From contig JAIOZK010000017.1 of assembly GCA_021740625.1 (NCBI GenBank), positions 27,211 to 91,210 on the forward strand: DNA of 64,000 nt, given 5' to 3'. The stretch is from Bacteroidales bacterium (lineage in GTDB: Bacteria; Bacteroidota; Bacteroidia; Bacteroidales; JAIOZK01). Positions 17,097 to 26,923 of this stretch are shown here, piece after piece (position 1 is the stretch's first letter; the number at the start of each line of letters is the position of its first letter). Under the pieces are notes generated by a model that made no database searches, was not told where the DNA came from, and saw nothing but the letters and a program-made list of their open reading frames with translations. The position numbers and the translations under genes were made by a program.

Positions 17097-20000
17097 ATGA
17101 AAAAAAAGGCACTAAAAAATAAAGTATCAAATGCAACAATTATTTTGCGGGCAATAACTCTGCTCACTATTCTTAGTTTCCCAGGTATTGTGAAAGGACA
17201 GACAGATGTAACTTCCATGAAACTTCCTGCAGTTCCCCAGGGAGCATCCGTAGTATTTGATGTAATCCATGCAGGCAATTACTTTTTTGCATTATCCTAT
17301 GATAAACTTCTTGTTTTTGATGAAAATGGAGATTATACAACCAAATTCAGTTTAGGCGGAGATTTCGGAAAATTCAATCCCATATCCGATGGTTCCCAGG
17401 ACTACAATTATTTGTGTTACAATAATAACGCAGGTGTTGTATATGCTATGAAATCAGATCTGGGTGTTTTGGCAGTAAAAGATGATCTAAGTGATAGTTG
17501 GAGTTTTGATCCTGATATCAATCAACAAGGAGCAAGCCTGAATGACTCCATGCAAATGATGAATGGAAGAATGATTATGCGCATGGATAATGAACATAAC
17601 AGATTATATATGCTCGTTTCTGCAATGGATGTAAATAATAATCCCCCGGGTCAATTTCATTCCTTTAAACATTGCTTTTTAATATACGACATCGATATTA
17701 CTGGAACCTGGACCCTTTTTTATGATGATTACCTTGGCACAGAATCAAATTACGAAGATCAAATTAACAATGTTATTTTTAATGAGGATCCTGATAAGAA
17801 CTTTTATTATATTTCCAGACTTGGGAATCCAATAGGTGTTATCGAAGTTTGGGAAGTCACTGCCAATACAGTCGAATTCTGTGATAGTCTAACTTTACAC
17901 AACCCGGACTACCCCGGTGGTGGCGCAACAGTACGTTACCAATTTGGTAAGATGTTATCCATTTATGAACCTTCTATGAACAAAATCCTTGTTTTTCCCA
18001 GAAAGTATCGCACCACAAAACCTGAGCAGTTCTTTGCCAGGATCTGTGTAATTGATGGAGATCATGATGACGATCCGGCTAACATCAATTACGATTCCAT
18101 TGATTCACCAAGCAAGAAAATCCATGATGCGGTATTTCTGACTGAAAATAACGACCTGATCGTATCCTTTCCACAATCTGAAGAACTTTCACAAAATGAA
18201 GATTTAAACGACAAAGATATCGCAGTATATCACTTCGATGGCACTGATTTTATTCCTGCTTTAAATTTCGGATATGCAACCGAGAACAATACCCTGCAAT
18301 TGGACATCTTTGATGACAATGCTTCCCTGAAAATGCATCAAATCAATGATAGAACAGCCTTAATCAGTAAGAAAGACGGTCTGATAAAATTTGAATTCAT
18401 GGACACTGATTATTCTGCCAGTCCTGTAATTAATGCGGAAAGTAATTTTTATGGCAATGGGGCCAAAGGAGCAACATACTCATGCATGATTAATAACGCG
18501 GCCTCTCAACTGGATTTTGTTAAAAACTCCAATGGAGAATTGTATGATGAAAAATCAACATCTCTTGCCTACCCTGCATACTATGCTACAGCCAACGCGG
18601 ATGGAAGCAAATTGTATTTTTACAATACACTACATGCCCACAATACAGGATTGTACATATGGGCGGACGATGGCGAAGGGCTTGTGAACATTAACAATGA
18701 CACTGAAGAATCAAATAATATTACTTCTGCCATTGGTGATTGTGTTTATAATCCATTTACAGGCCATTTTCTTATTTCTGAGAATACGCAATATGAAAAT
18801 GCTCCGGCCAGGGTTATTGTTATTAACGACAATGGAAACAATGAATTCGTGCAAAACATTGAACTAACCCATAACAATGAAGATGCTGATTTCGCCGGTG
18901 AAATGTTCGTTGCGCCAAATGAGAAGCTTTATGTAATGGCCAATATGAGATGCGCTGATCCCAAACCAAAAATATTTGTATTCGATGCCAATGACTATGA
19001 TTATCTTTCAACAATTCAATTAAGTTCTCTGGTCTATGATGACAGTACCGCCTTTTTTACAGGTTATTTTACATACAATCCACACGATCAGGGAGTCTAT
19101 GCAACGCTTGTTCCCATATTCTATTCACCCGATCCCTATCATACAGCTAAAAACAGCATGTATATGAACCTGGGCTATGAGGATTACACAGGCAAAGGAT
19201 ATATCATCAGGCTTTCCGATGGTTCATATGAACAATTGGATTTCCCGGGTAAAATAATAGTACCCGAGCGGGGCAATTGGGGCAATGAATCCCAATATGA
19301 TGACTACCTGTTTACGATTGGTAAAAAATTCTATTTTCTTGATTATACAGAGGGAACAATAAATGTTAACAACCGCGATGAAATCTTTAATGATATAACA
19401 TACAGCCCGGTTCATGATAAGCTTTTTGCCTTGCGCGATGAGGAAGATTCCGATCGCGAGGATCGAAAAATACAAATATACGCAATCGACATGTTGGAAA
19501 ATGGTAGTCCGGTATTTGAAAAATTGGATCAATTGGTTTACGCCGGACAGGCTGCCGGGATTTTTCATAATCCAATCGATAATTATATTTACGTTTATCA
19601 TAAATTTGATGATGCGAAATTAGGAGAAGTCCCGGTTAAATTATTGTATTTCGACCCTTCAGAAGAGAACCCACAATTTGATTCCATTCCTTTGGGTTTT
19701 ACATCATATTACCCGGAGCTTGACCATTGTAAGGATTATTATGAATTTTATTTCTATAACATTATAGAACCCTATTTTAACATCAATGACAACCGGGCCT
19801 TTTTCCCCAACGGTGGATTTAGTACGGTCAGCATGATTCAGCTTGAGTCACGCGATGTGCTAAACCTCCGCTCCGGCATCACCTGGCTCTCCTTCCCACG
19901 CATTGAAGACCGGGACCCCGACGGCTACGTGCCATCTATTCCCGTGCTGGAAAATAATATCTCAACACCGGCTTATACTGACCTGCTTTTGCAAAATCTA

Positions 20001-21131
20001 CCTCCACAACAAGACCTGACAGTATCATTAACATGGGATCAAGATCTTTCTTGGGATAATGAAGACCTACCATTTATTAAAAGCACCCTAGGCTACAAGC
20101 TCACTTTGGAACCTAGCAGTGTTCGCTATCTCTCCATATACGGAACAACACCCGCACCAGGTAGCTCAGATGCCGATGTGGAGTTGTACAATGGTTATGA
20201 GAACTGGGTGGGCTATTATCTTCCCGAAACCCAGAGTATTTTCGATGCCATCCCCGAAGATGTACTGGATGATATCATCGAAATAAAACACCAGGACTGG
20301 TTTGTTTACAATCAGAACCTGCCCGATCCACCGCCCCCGGATGGTTCCTGCCGGGCAGGCTGGAAATGCGGAAGCAATGTTGAACACAATATTCGTTATG
20401 GAGAAATGGTTATGATACGGACTTTTTATAACGATCACACTTTTCAGTGGATTTCTTCAGGGAATACTGCAAGTGGCGGATTGCTTGAAACCGAATATTA
20501 CCAGTTCGAGGAACAAGCCGATTACACGGCTGTTTACATTGAACCTGATACGACCGAGAATCCCATGGAAATCGGTGCTTTTGTAAATGATACCTGCATA
20601 GGTGCAGCAACTGTGGGACAATCAGATACCCTCATTGAACTCAGGGCCTATACCGACAGTTCAAACACCGGCAATATTGTGTTTGAAGAACATTACGGAT
20701 TTAAATCCTCACCGGAAAAGATCAGTGAATACATGGTTGAAAATCCCAGAACAGGTCAAATGCAAATGCGAAGTATCCACAGCGGTGAAAAACAGCTCTA
20801 TTTCAATGTCTCATTCCGGAAGGATAAAAACAACAAGGATCAGCATACCGGAAGGGATGTATTGAAGCTTAATTGTATTCCCAACCCGGTTACAAATTCT
20901 TGCAGGATACAGTATGAGCTTGCAGCGAAAACTTTTGTAAAACTGGAGGTATTCGATATATACGGTAATCATCAGAACACCATTTACTCAGGACACAGTG
21001 AAGGGGGAACACACGAAATCTCATGGGATATTCATGACAGCAAGGGCAATGCCCTGCCAAACGGTGTTTACCTGATCAGCCTGGAAACAGCAGAACAAAA
21101 GACACAATTAAAAATTGTTATAACAAAATAA
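17097..21131 (+). CDS. very large T9SS-secreted protein, beta-propeller-like
   Basis: The 1344-residue protein has a signal peptide (Lys-rich start, hydrophobic core about 17-30, cleavage near VKGQ). Residues about 50-900 are Asp/Asn/Tyr-rich strands without an enzyme motif that I recognise; the spacing of phrases such as LLVFDENGD, IYDIDI and IFVFDANDYDYL suggests propeller blades. Around 915 begins a separate region (LNLRSGITWLSFPR). The last 85 residues are a FlgD-like T9SS type A sorting domain (IPNPVTNSCRIQYEL to GVYLISLETAEQKTQLKIV). It is therefore exported through T9SS and attached to the surface or released. Function unknown. A terminator follows the stop. Confidence 0.9.
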   Translation: MKKKALKNKVSNATIILRAITLLTILSFPGIVKGQTDVTSMKLPAVPQGASVVFDVIHAGNYFFALSYDKLLVFDENGDYTTKFSLGGDFGKFNPISDGSQDYNYLCYNNNAGVVYAMKSDLGVLAVKDDLSDSWSFDPDINQQGASLNDSMQMMNGRMIMRMDNEHNRLYMLVSAMDVNNNPPGQFHSFKHCFLIYDIDITGTWTLFYDDYLGTESNYEDQINNVIFNEDPDKNFYYISRLGNPIGVIEVWEVTANTVEFCDSLTLHNPDYPGGGATVRYQFGKMLSIYEPSMNKILVFPRKYRTTKPEQFFARICVIDGDHDDDPANINYDSIDSPSKKIHDAVFLTENNDLIVSFPQSEELSQNEDLNDKDIAVYHFDGTDFIPALNFGYATENNTLQLDIFDDNASLKMHQINDRTALISKKDGLIKFEFMDTDYSASPVINAESNFYGNGAKGATYSCMINNAASQLDFVKNSNGELYDEKSTSLAYPAYYATANADGSKLYFYNTLHAHNTGLYIWADDGEGLVNINNDTEESNNITSAIGDCVYNPFTGHFLISENTQYENAPARVIVINDNGNNEFVQNIELTHNNEDADFAGEMFVAPNEKLYVMANMRCADPKPKIFVFDANDYDYLSTIQLSSLVYDDSTAFFTGYFTYNPHDQGVYATLVPIFYSPDPYHTAKNSMYMNLGYEDYTGKGYIIRLSDGSYEQLDFPGKIIVPERGNWGNESQYDDYLFTIGKKFYFLDYTEGTINVNNRDEIFNDITYSPVHDKLFALRDEEDSDREDRKIQIYAIDMLENGSPVFEKLDQLVYAGQAAGIFHNPIDNYIYVYHKFDDAKLGEVPVKLLYFDPSEENPQFDSIPLGFTSYYPELDHCKDYYEFYFYNIIEPYFNINDNRAFFPNGGFSTVSMIQLESRDVLNLRSGITWLSFPRIEDRDPDGYVPSIPVLENNISTPAYTDLLLQNLPPQQDLTVSLTWDQDLSWDNEDLPFIKSTLGYKLTLEPSSVRYLSIYGTTPAPGSSDADVELYNGYENWVGYYLPETQSIFDAIPEDVLDDIIEIKHQDWFVYNQNLPDPPPPDGSCRAGWKCGSNVEHNIRYGEMVMIRTFYNDHTFQWISSGNTASGGLLETEYYQFEEQADYTAVYIEPDTTENPMEIGAFVNDTCIGAATVGQSDTLIELRAYTDSSNTGNIVFEEHYGFKSSPEKISEYMVENPRTGQMQMRSIHSGEKQLYFNVSFRKDKNNKDQHTGRDVLKLNCIPNPVTNSCRIQYELAAKTFVKLEVFDIYGNHQNTIYSGHSEGGTHEISWDIHDSKGNALPNGVYLISLETAEQKTQLKIVITK

Positions 21132-21138
21132 AACGAAG

Positions 21139-21174
21139 AAGTCCCGTGAGTGTTAACCTCACGGGACTTTATTT
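21139..21174 (+). terminator. strong hairpin terminator directly before the next start codon
   Basis: A perfect 12-bp stem (AAGTCCCGTGAG with CTCACGGGACTT) with a seven-base loop and the tail TATTT ends about five bases before the ATG of the following gene. It should end transcription of the 1344-residue protein gene but also covers the ribosome-binding region of the next gene. Confidence 0.85.
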
Positions 21175-21179
21175 ACACA

Positions 21180-23492
21180 ATGACACATACATTATTATAT
21201 CTGACAGTTTTCATGCCCCTATTGATCCATTCACAGGTCATTACGGTAAAACAAGACGGCAGCGGAGATTTCAGCGACATACAACAGGCCATCAATGCAG
21301 CATCGGATGCAGATACCGTCCTGGTATGGCCCGGTACCTACCAGGAAAACATTGACTATGTAGGCAAAAACATTACAGTTGGAAGCCTGAACCTTACAAC
21401 AGGCGAGCAGCATTATATTTCCCAGACCATTATCGATGGAAACCAAAACGGAAGTTGTGTAAAAGTTCAAAGTGGTGAAAACAATGCTTTATTGCAGGGG
21501 TTTACTCTAATAAATGGATCTGGTACACAGGTTTCTTCTACACGTACAGGGGGAGGTGGGATATATTGTTATCAATCATCTCTTTTTTCGCAAAATTGTA
21601 TAATTAAAAACAATAATGTGCCAAATGCGGGTGGGGGCATATACTGTGTCAATGCTACAGTATTCTTATCTGGTGTAGAAATCTATAACAATCATGCTCA
21701 AACAGTTGGAGGGGGGATATGTGTAGTATCTGATGGTAATATTCATTTTGATACGGAAGTTTTATGCAATTTATACTTAAATTATGCTGAGAGGGGAAAT
21801 GATTTTCACAAAACCATTGAATGTCAAACCCAGCATATATATGTGGATACTTTTACTGTAATAAATCCCGATGAACATTTTATCTCATCTATTGATGAAT
21901 TAGGATATCAAAATGGAGATGTTACCTTCAATGCCAATCATGGCAAAATTACACCGGTTGACCAGGATGTTTATGTAAGTCCACAGGGTAGTGATGAAAA
22001 TGATGGTTTATCTCCAGAAGTGCCTCTTAAGACAATTGCCTTCGCTTTAAACAAAGTATTACCGGATAGTACAGGACCAATGAATACAATTTATGTTAGG
22101 AATGGAACATATTCACCTTCACTAACGGGAGAAAAGTATCCTTTGAATATGAGGGGTTATATTAGCATTGAAGGTGAAGATCAGGATTCAACTATCCTTG
22201 ACGCAGAAGATATTTCTTATATATTCAGAGGAAATAATGTTACGAAGAATTACTCTATTAAGAATTTCACCTTTACTAATGGAAATGGCAATCTGAGCTT
22301 TAGTACAGGTTTTATGAGGATGTATAAAAATAATGATAACGTAACTTTGGAAAATATAACTTTTCATGATGGAAAAGGGCATATTGCATCAGCATTAAAT
22401 ATCTATGACTGCAACAATGTTATGCTTCGGAATCTTAATTTCAAGGAAAATATTGGTGGAAAAGCCTTGAGAATAGGAAGCAATACACTCGGAATGGAAC
22501 CTTTTCCTTACGAAAAAGATACTTGCCATATTCACAATTGTTACTTTTTACAAAACACAAATACAGATCCGGATCCATACCAGGGAGTTGGCGGAGGGGC
22601 ATCTATTATTGGAATGATAACCTTGCCTGATTCACTTACCTGCTATTTCATTAATTGTGAATTCTCATACAATAGCAGTATTTCTAGCCCGCCTTATAAA
22701 TCATCGGTAGCCATGGCAATATTAAACGGAGCAGAAGTATTTTTGGTAAACAGCACCATTGGAAACAACTCAACCACGAATCCTTATGGAGCGGCTGTAG
22801 GTTTAACTTATCACTCCAGCCTGGCAATTTACAATACAATTCTTTATTCTAATGACCCAAGGGAAATATATATCGCCTCAGATGAGCAGTGGGAGGACTG
22901 CCACCTCGAGGTTTACAATTCCCTCATCGAAGGAGGTGAGTCAGGGATCAAAGTTTACCAGCCTGACTGGCACACGCTTTATTACGACTCCACCAACATC
23001 AACACCGACCCCCTCTGGGCCAATACCGGCTATTATCCTTACATGCTATCCTACGGCTCCCCTTGCATCAACACAGGCACCCTGGATCTGCCCGAACACA
23101 TCGAACTCCCCGAAACCGACCTGGCCGGCAACCCCCGCGTTTACGACGGACAGATAGATATGGGTGCCTATGAGTTCGGCCCTTGGGTGGGAGTAGATTA
23201 CCGGCCTCCTGCGCCTCCCAAACCGCAATTGTCAGCCAGCCCCAACCCCTTCCACCACGAAACCCGCATCCGCTACCAAAGCAAAGAAAAAGGCAAACAA
23301 AGTATATTTCTATATGATATAAACGGAAACAAGGTTGCCACTTTAATGGATATCACAGGCCAGCCCGGCCGTGGCGAGATCATCTGGGATGGAAGAAACG
23401 ACTATGGCCGCCTGCTTCCCGCCGGGGTTTACGTGGTGGAACTTGTGGTGAATGAGAAAAGCAAAGGGAACGTGAAAGTGGTGAAGAAATAA
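21180..23492 (+). CDS. right-handed beta-helix protein with anchor-Q and T9SS sorting domains
   Basis: The 770-residue product starts at ATG 21180, giving a short signal peptide (MTHTLLYLTVFMPLLIHSQ). An N-terminal pectin-lyase-like segment begins ITVKQDGSGDFSDIQQAIN; Gly-rich beta-helix turns (GGGGIYCYQ, GGGIYCVNA) follow, then a DUF1565-like segment (VYVSPQGSDENDGLSPE) starts a second helix set. The C-terminus has a choice-of-anchor Q region (GSPCINTG, MGAYEFGPW) and a T9SS type A domain. Such proteins bind or cleave polysaccharides outside the cell; no lyase catalytic residues could be identified. Its C-terminal 167 residues are duplicated in the orphan module at 16.1-16.6 kb. An in-frame GTG at 21150 exists but lies in the terminator hairpin. 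Confidence 0.88.
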   Translation: MTHTLLYLTVFMPLLIHSQVITVKQDGSGDFSDIQQAINAASDADTVLVWPGTYQENIDYVGKNITVGSLNLTTGEQHYISQTIIDGNQNGSCVKVQSGENNALLQGFTLINGSGTQVSSTRTGGGGIYCYQSSLFSQNCIIKNNNVPNAGGGIYCVNATVFLSGVEIYNNHAQTVGGGICVVSDGNIHFDTEVLCNLYLNYAERGNDFHKTIECQTQHIYVDTFTVINPDEHFISSIDELGYQNGDVTFNANHGKITPVDQDVYVSPQGSDENDGLSPEVPLKTIAFALNKVLPDSTGPMNTIYVRNGTYSPSLTGEKYPLNMRGYISIEGEDQDSTILDAEDISYIFRGNNVTKNYSIKNFTFTNGNGNLSFSTGFMRMYKNNDNVTLENITFHDGKGHIASALNIYDCNNVMLRNLNFKENIGGKALRIGSNTLGMEPFPYEKDTCHIHNCYFLQNTNTDPDPYQGVGGGASIIGMITLPDSLTCYFINCEFSYNSSISSPPYKSSVAMAILNGAEVFLVNSTIGNNSTTNPYGAAVGLTYHSSLAIYNTILYSNDPREIYIASDEQWEDCHLEVYNSLIEGGESGIKVYQPDWHTLYYDSTNINTDPLWANTGYYPYMLSYGSPCINTGTLDLPEHIELPETDLAGNPRVYDGQIDMGAYEFGPWVGVDYRPPAPPKPQLSASPNPFHHETRIRYQSKEKGKQSIFLYDINGNKVATLMDITGQPGRGEIIWDGRNDYGRLLPAGVYVVELVVNEKSKGNVKVVKK

Positions 23493-23577
23493 TACGCCTT
23501 CGCTAAAGCTACGGTGGGCAATGCATCCGGAAGGAAGCAATATGTATCTATCAATCGAGACAATACTTGATAAAAAT

Positions 23578-24240
23578 ATGAATTCAACAACGAAAAGAAT
23601 GAAGAAGTATTTATGGATATTCACACTGATTTACCTGGTATCATGTTCAAACCATAATAGTGAAATTATTCCTTTAGATATCTCAGCACTTATGCCAGAT
23701 ACCAGTGATGGTTTAACCATAAATGAATCACGGGAGCATTCCGAGAGAATCTATACAATGATGATTGAGAATACTGTTAACAGGAAAATCCCCGAAATAT
23801 ATGTATATGATACCCTGAACCAGCGCGTGAAACTAAAAAGCATGCTGGATAATAAGAACATAATCATTTCCGCTGACGCATATTGCGGATTTGGAAAGGA
23901 ATCTATGATGAAGGATTTCCCTGAAGCAATAGAGAAATATAGAACACAACATTCAGATATTGATTTAAATGTTATTTGTCTCGCAAAGGAATCTCCTGAA
24001 GATAAACAAAACCCTGATCAATTCTCAGATTTTGTCGATGACCTTAAATCAAAATATTCAAATCTCTATATTATCAAAAACGAAGAAGCTCATAAGCTCA
24101 ATTTACATGCAAATCCAGTCAGGCTTTATGTAAATGAAGATTTTGTTGTTAAACATTTCGATGTCGGACTTTCTTTGGTCGAAGGCAACCTTTACAATGA
24201 AATAGAAACCAACCTCTATCATCTTTCAAACAATAAATAA
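23578..24240 (+). CDS. lipoprotein, possibly thioredoxin-fold
   Basis: The 220-residue product has a lipoprotein signal (lipobox YLVSC); the ATG at 23599 (MKKYLWIF) is an equally good start. Residues after about 80 (IIISADAYCGFGKESMM, then VICLAKESP and NLYIIKNEEAHKL, NPVRLYVNEDFVVKHF) follow the strand-helix order of TlpA/thioredoxin-like proteins, but the usual CxxC is replaced by a single cysteine (AYCGFGK), so classical disulfide exchange is unlikely. Assignment to the thioredoxin fold is inference. Upstream sequence (23493-23520) resembles a scattered repeat. Confidence 0.7.
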   Translation: MNSTTKRMKKYLWIFTLIYLVSCSNHNSEIIPLDISALMPDTSDGLTINESREHSERIYTMMIENTVNRKIPEIYVYDTLNQRVKLKSMLDNKNIIISADAYCGFGKESMMKDFPEAIEKYRTQHSDIDLNVICLAKESPEDKQNPDQFSDFVDDLKSKYSNLYIIKNEEAHKLNLHANPVRLYVNEDFVVKHFDVGLSLVEGNLYNEIETNLYHLSNNK

Positions 24241-24315
24241 TTATTTAATTACGAAAATGCTGGCAGCACAAATCAAGCTAAAGCAAATCATTTCATAAAA
24301 TTGACATACATTGCT

Positions 24316-24323
24316 TATTTTTG
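24316..24323 (+). promoter_or_regulatory. -7 box before the SIMPL gene
   Basis: TATTTTTG fits TAnnTTTG and lies 28 bases before the ATG at 24351. A TTTC about 21 bases further upstream could be the -33 element. Confidence 0.45.
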
Positions 24324-24350
24324 AACAATTGATCACTAATTCTTTCAAAA

Positions 24351-25061
24351 ATGAAAAACAACAATTGGTTCCACAGCATCATCATTGCCCTGGCGATTGT
24401 CCTGGCAGGTTACTTTATTGGTAATACACTTGTAAAATCCAAAAGGTATGAACGAAGCGTGCAGGTAAAAGGACTTGCAGAGCAGGAAGTGAAAGCCGAC
24501 CTTGCCGTCTGGCCCATACAAATCTCTCTGACGGGAAATAATCTCAGTACATTGAAAACCCGGATCGAACAACAAAAGGGCAAGGTGAAAGAATTCTTTG
24601 TCAAACAAGGCTTTGAGGAGGAAGAATTCAACATTGGTGTTACAAACATCCACGATACCCGCACGGATGTTTACAACAACAATGCACAAAATTTTGAATT
24701 CCGGTACATTGCCCAGACAGATTTCACCATCAGGAGCAATGACATTGAAAAGCTGCAGGAAAGTCTTTCCGCCTCCCAGGAGCTTCTGGCCGAAGGCATC
24801 CTGATCTCTTCCAAAAACACCTGGCAACCGGTGCAATATATTTATACAAAATTGAACAGCATCAAACCCGCCATGGTGGAAGAGGCCACGAAAAATGCCC
24901 GGGAAGTAGCAGAAAAATTCGCCCGGGATTCCGGATCCAAGGTGGGCAAGATCAAATCAGCCCGGCAGGGAATATTTTCTATAAGCGACAGGGATCAAAA
25001 CACCCCGGAGATCAAAAATGTCAGGGTTGTCTCTACCATCGATTATTTCCTGGAAGACTGA
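24351..25061 (+). CDS. SIMPL (DUF541) domain protein
   Basis: The 236-residue protein has an N-terminal membrane anchor (about residues 8-24) and then the SIMPL/DUF541 fold, opened by VQVKGLAEQEVKADLAVWPI and closed by the conserved C-terminal strand region ending in VVSTIDYFLED. The central YIAQTDFTIRSNDIEKLQ matches the family. Members occur in periplasm or membrane of many Gram-negative bacteria; the molecular role is unsettled. The next gene starts 34 bases after the stop and may be co-transcribed. Confidence 0.85.
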   Translation: MKNNNWFHSIIIALAIVLAGYFIGNTLVKSKRYERSVQVKGLAEQEVKADLAVWPIQISLTGNNLSTLKTRIEQQKGKVKEFFVKQGFEEEEFNIGVTNIHDTRTDVYNNNAQNFEFRYIAQTDFTIRSNDIEKLQESLSASQELLAEGILISSKNTWQPVQYIYTKLNSIKPAMVEEATKNAREVAEKFARDSGSKVGKIKSARQGIFSISDRDQNTPEIKNVRVVSTIDYFLED

Positions 25062-25095
25062 AAAAAGATTTTGTTTAAACGAAAAAGTAAGGACA

Positions 25096-25959
25096 ATGAA
25101 GTATATCAGGAAAACCTCATATATTTTCATTTTTTTGATCATCTGTTTGAAAAGCGGGTTTTCGCAGCAACAGCTTGAGGCAGAAGAACTATTGATTAAA
25201 AGCTGGGAAACAGATCAAATCCTAAAAACACCGGAGTCGGCTATTTATGATTCGGCAAATGATGTCATCTATGTTTCCAACATCAACGGAAAAGCAACAG
25301 AAAAAGATAGCAATGGCTTTATCAGCAAGCTAAGCCCGGAAGGTGAGATCATACAACTTCGATGGGTTGGGGGTTTGAATGCTCCCAAAGGTATGGGAGT
25401 TATCGGCAATAAACTTTTTGTCACCGACATTGATGAGATCGTGGAAATCGATATCAAAGCAAATGAAGTTGCCAGGCGTTATCCGGTTGAAAAGGCAAAA
25501 TTCCTGAATGACATTGCCATTGATGATAATGGGATTATTTACGTTTCTGATATGCAAACCGATAAAATCCACAAACTGGACGATGGTATAGTATCTACCT
25601 GGCTGGAAGGAAAGGAGATCAAACGACCGAACGGACTTCTGATCAGGAAGGGAGAGTTGTTTATCGGTTGTAAAGAACTTATATCAGTCGACTTTGATGA
25701 TAAAAACATTAAAATACTCACTGGCGGACTGGAATCAGGGATTGATGGGATTGCCATGGATCAGGATGGAAATATATATTTCTCTTTCTGGAAAGGAAAA
25801 GTTTTCAAACTGAATCCTAGTCATGAAGCCCAAATGATTCTGAATACGGTCGACAAGAACTTACAATCAGCAGATATTTACATTGCCAGGGAGAAAAACC
25901 TCTTGCTGGTTCCGACGTTTTTTGGCAACAAACTCATTGCATATGAAGTTAGCCATTAA
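25096..25959 (+). CDS. exported SMP-30/NHL-like beta-propeller protein
   Basis: The 287-residue product starts at ATG 25096, with a signal peptide to about residue 24 (LKSGFSQ). The rest is a six-bladed propeller pattern typical of gluconolactonase/SMP-30/NHL proteins: PESAIYDSANDVIYVSNI, APKGMGVIGNKLFVTDI, FLNDIAIDDNGIIYVSD, RPNGLLIRKGELFIG and GIDGIAMDQDGNIYFS. Metal-binding residues of lactonases (Glu, Asn, Asp) may be present (for instance Asn in FLNDIA), but enzyme activity is not certain. It probably acts in the periplasm. Confidence 0.82.
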   Translation: MKYIRKTSYIFIFLIICLKSGFSQQQLEAEELLIKSWETDQILKTPESAIYDSANDVIYVSNINGKATEKDSNGFISKLSPEGEIIQLRWVGGLNAPKGMGVIGNKLFVTDIDEIVEIDIKANEVARRYPVEKAKFLNDIAIDDNGIIYVSDMQTDKIHKLDDGIVSTWLEGKEIKRPNGLLIRKGELFIGCKELISVDFDDKNIKILTGGLESGIDGIAMDQDGNIYFSFWKGKVFKLNPSHEAQMILNTVDKNLQSADIYIAREKNLLLVPTFFGNKLIAYEVSH

Positions 25960-26183
25960 TAATTTAATACTATCAGGTTTATTTATTGATTAATTGGTTT
26001 TTATATTTTGGCATAATCCTTGGTATTTATGCAACTATTCGGATATCCGCACAAAAACATTGCAACTCAAAACCAACTGTTTTAAAATGATAAAAGGGCT
26101 GTAAGTATTCCATTGATTTTGTGTTGCAGAACAAGCATAAGATCTTCTTAATGACTTATTATTTAATTATATTTTTAATATTA

Positions 26184-26221
26184 TATAGATTTTAATATCT
26201 ATACATGGGTGGAGTATACTC
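26184..26221. promoter_or_regulatory. two palindromes upstream of the 206-residue exported protein
   Basis: TATAGAT and ATCTATA (26184-26203, six-base spacer) form an inverted repeat, followed ten bases later by the perfect palindrome GAGTATACTC (26212-26221). They lie 65-100 bases before the next start, in an otherwise featureless 326-base AT-rich gap, and could be operator sites. No regulator is known for them. Confidence 0.3.
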
Positions 26222-26285
26222 TATAGTAATTCAGGTATAAGGGTTTTGAAATTAATCAAATTATTAAAGTAAAAAAAACAGCATT

Positions 26286-26906
26286 ATGAAAAAACTAATT
26301 ATCATCGGGATTGCATTATTTGCATTTTCCCAGCTCATAGCCCAGCAGAAATCACCAGCAAATTCAAAGTCCAATCAGTTGAATATAGGGTATTTTAATG
26401 TTTTGCGATTAAATGATGAGAACAACTTCGGATTGGGATACAAACATACCTTTAAAAATGGAGCAATACGCTTCGGAAGCCATTTTCATTATGACCATAG
26501 AAGTCTTGATCGCGACAATCCTGAAGCTGAACAAACACAAAATATTTACAGTATTTCTCCACGTATCGGATATGAATTTCATTTAAATTATAATAAATGG
26601 CAGGTATTTTATGGAATTGACATTCTTTCGGAATATGATCACAATAAATCAACCTTAAAATATGAAGTAGGCACAGATACAAGGATAATAGAAAATTTCG
26701 CAATTGGTATAGGCCCTCTTGTCGGTTTAAAATTCCAGATAAATAAAAACATTTCGATATCAACAGAAACACATCTTGAGGCGATGTATTCCAAAAACAG
26801 GCAAAAAAGAGAAAACTACAACGCAGAGGTTCAAACAACTGAATCAAATGAATTTAGTACAAATTTAAATCCACTAGGAATGCTTTCAGTCAACATCCAT
26901 TTTTAG
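26286..26906 (+). CDS. small outer-membrane beta-barrel-like protein
   Basis: The 206-residue product has a clear signal peptide (MKKLIIIGIALFAFSQLIAQ). The mature part consists of alternating amphipathic strands (LNIGYFNVLRLN, NNFGLGYKHTF, AIRFGSHFHYDH, YSISPRIGYEFHLN, FAIGIGPLVGLKFQI, ISISTETHLEAMY) and ends in a terminal strand closing with Phe (LGMLSVNIHF), which is the pattern of an eight-stranded outer-membrane barrel. No specific family is recognised. A MITE-like element starts 18 bases after the stop. Confidence 0.78.
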   Translation: MKKLIIIGIALFAFSQLIAQQKSPANSKSNQLNIGYFNVLRLNDENNFGLGYKHTFKNGAIRFGSHFHYDHRSLDRDNPEAEQTQNIYSISPRIGYEFHLNYNKWQVFYGIDILSEYDHNKSTLKYEVGTDTRIIENFAIGIGPLVGLKFQINKNISISTETHLEAMYSKNRQKRENYNAEVQTTESNEFSTNLNPLGMLSVNIHF

Positions 26907-26923
26907 CATCTATGCCTTTCATA

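Noticed and set aside
20341..20370. TCCTGCCGGGCAGGCTGG inside the 1344-residue protein gene
   Set aside because: It resembles part of the CCTGCCGGCCAGG palindromes, but the match is short and in frame; an inserted repeat cannot be shown.
23493..23525. Segment ACGCCTTCGCTAAAGCTACG after the beta-helix gene
   Set aside because: It resembles scattered repeats that I recall from other Bacteroidota genomes, but only one copy is in this window, so no repeat family can be supported here.
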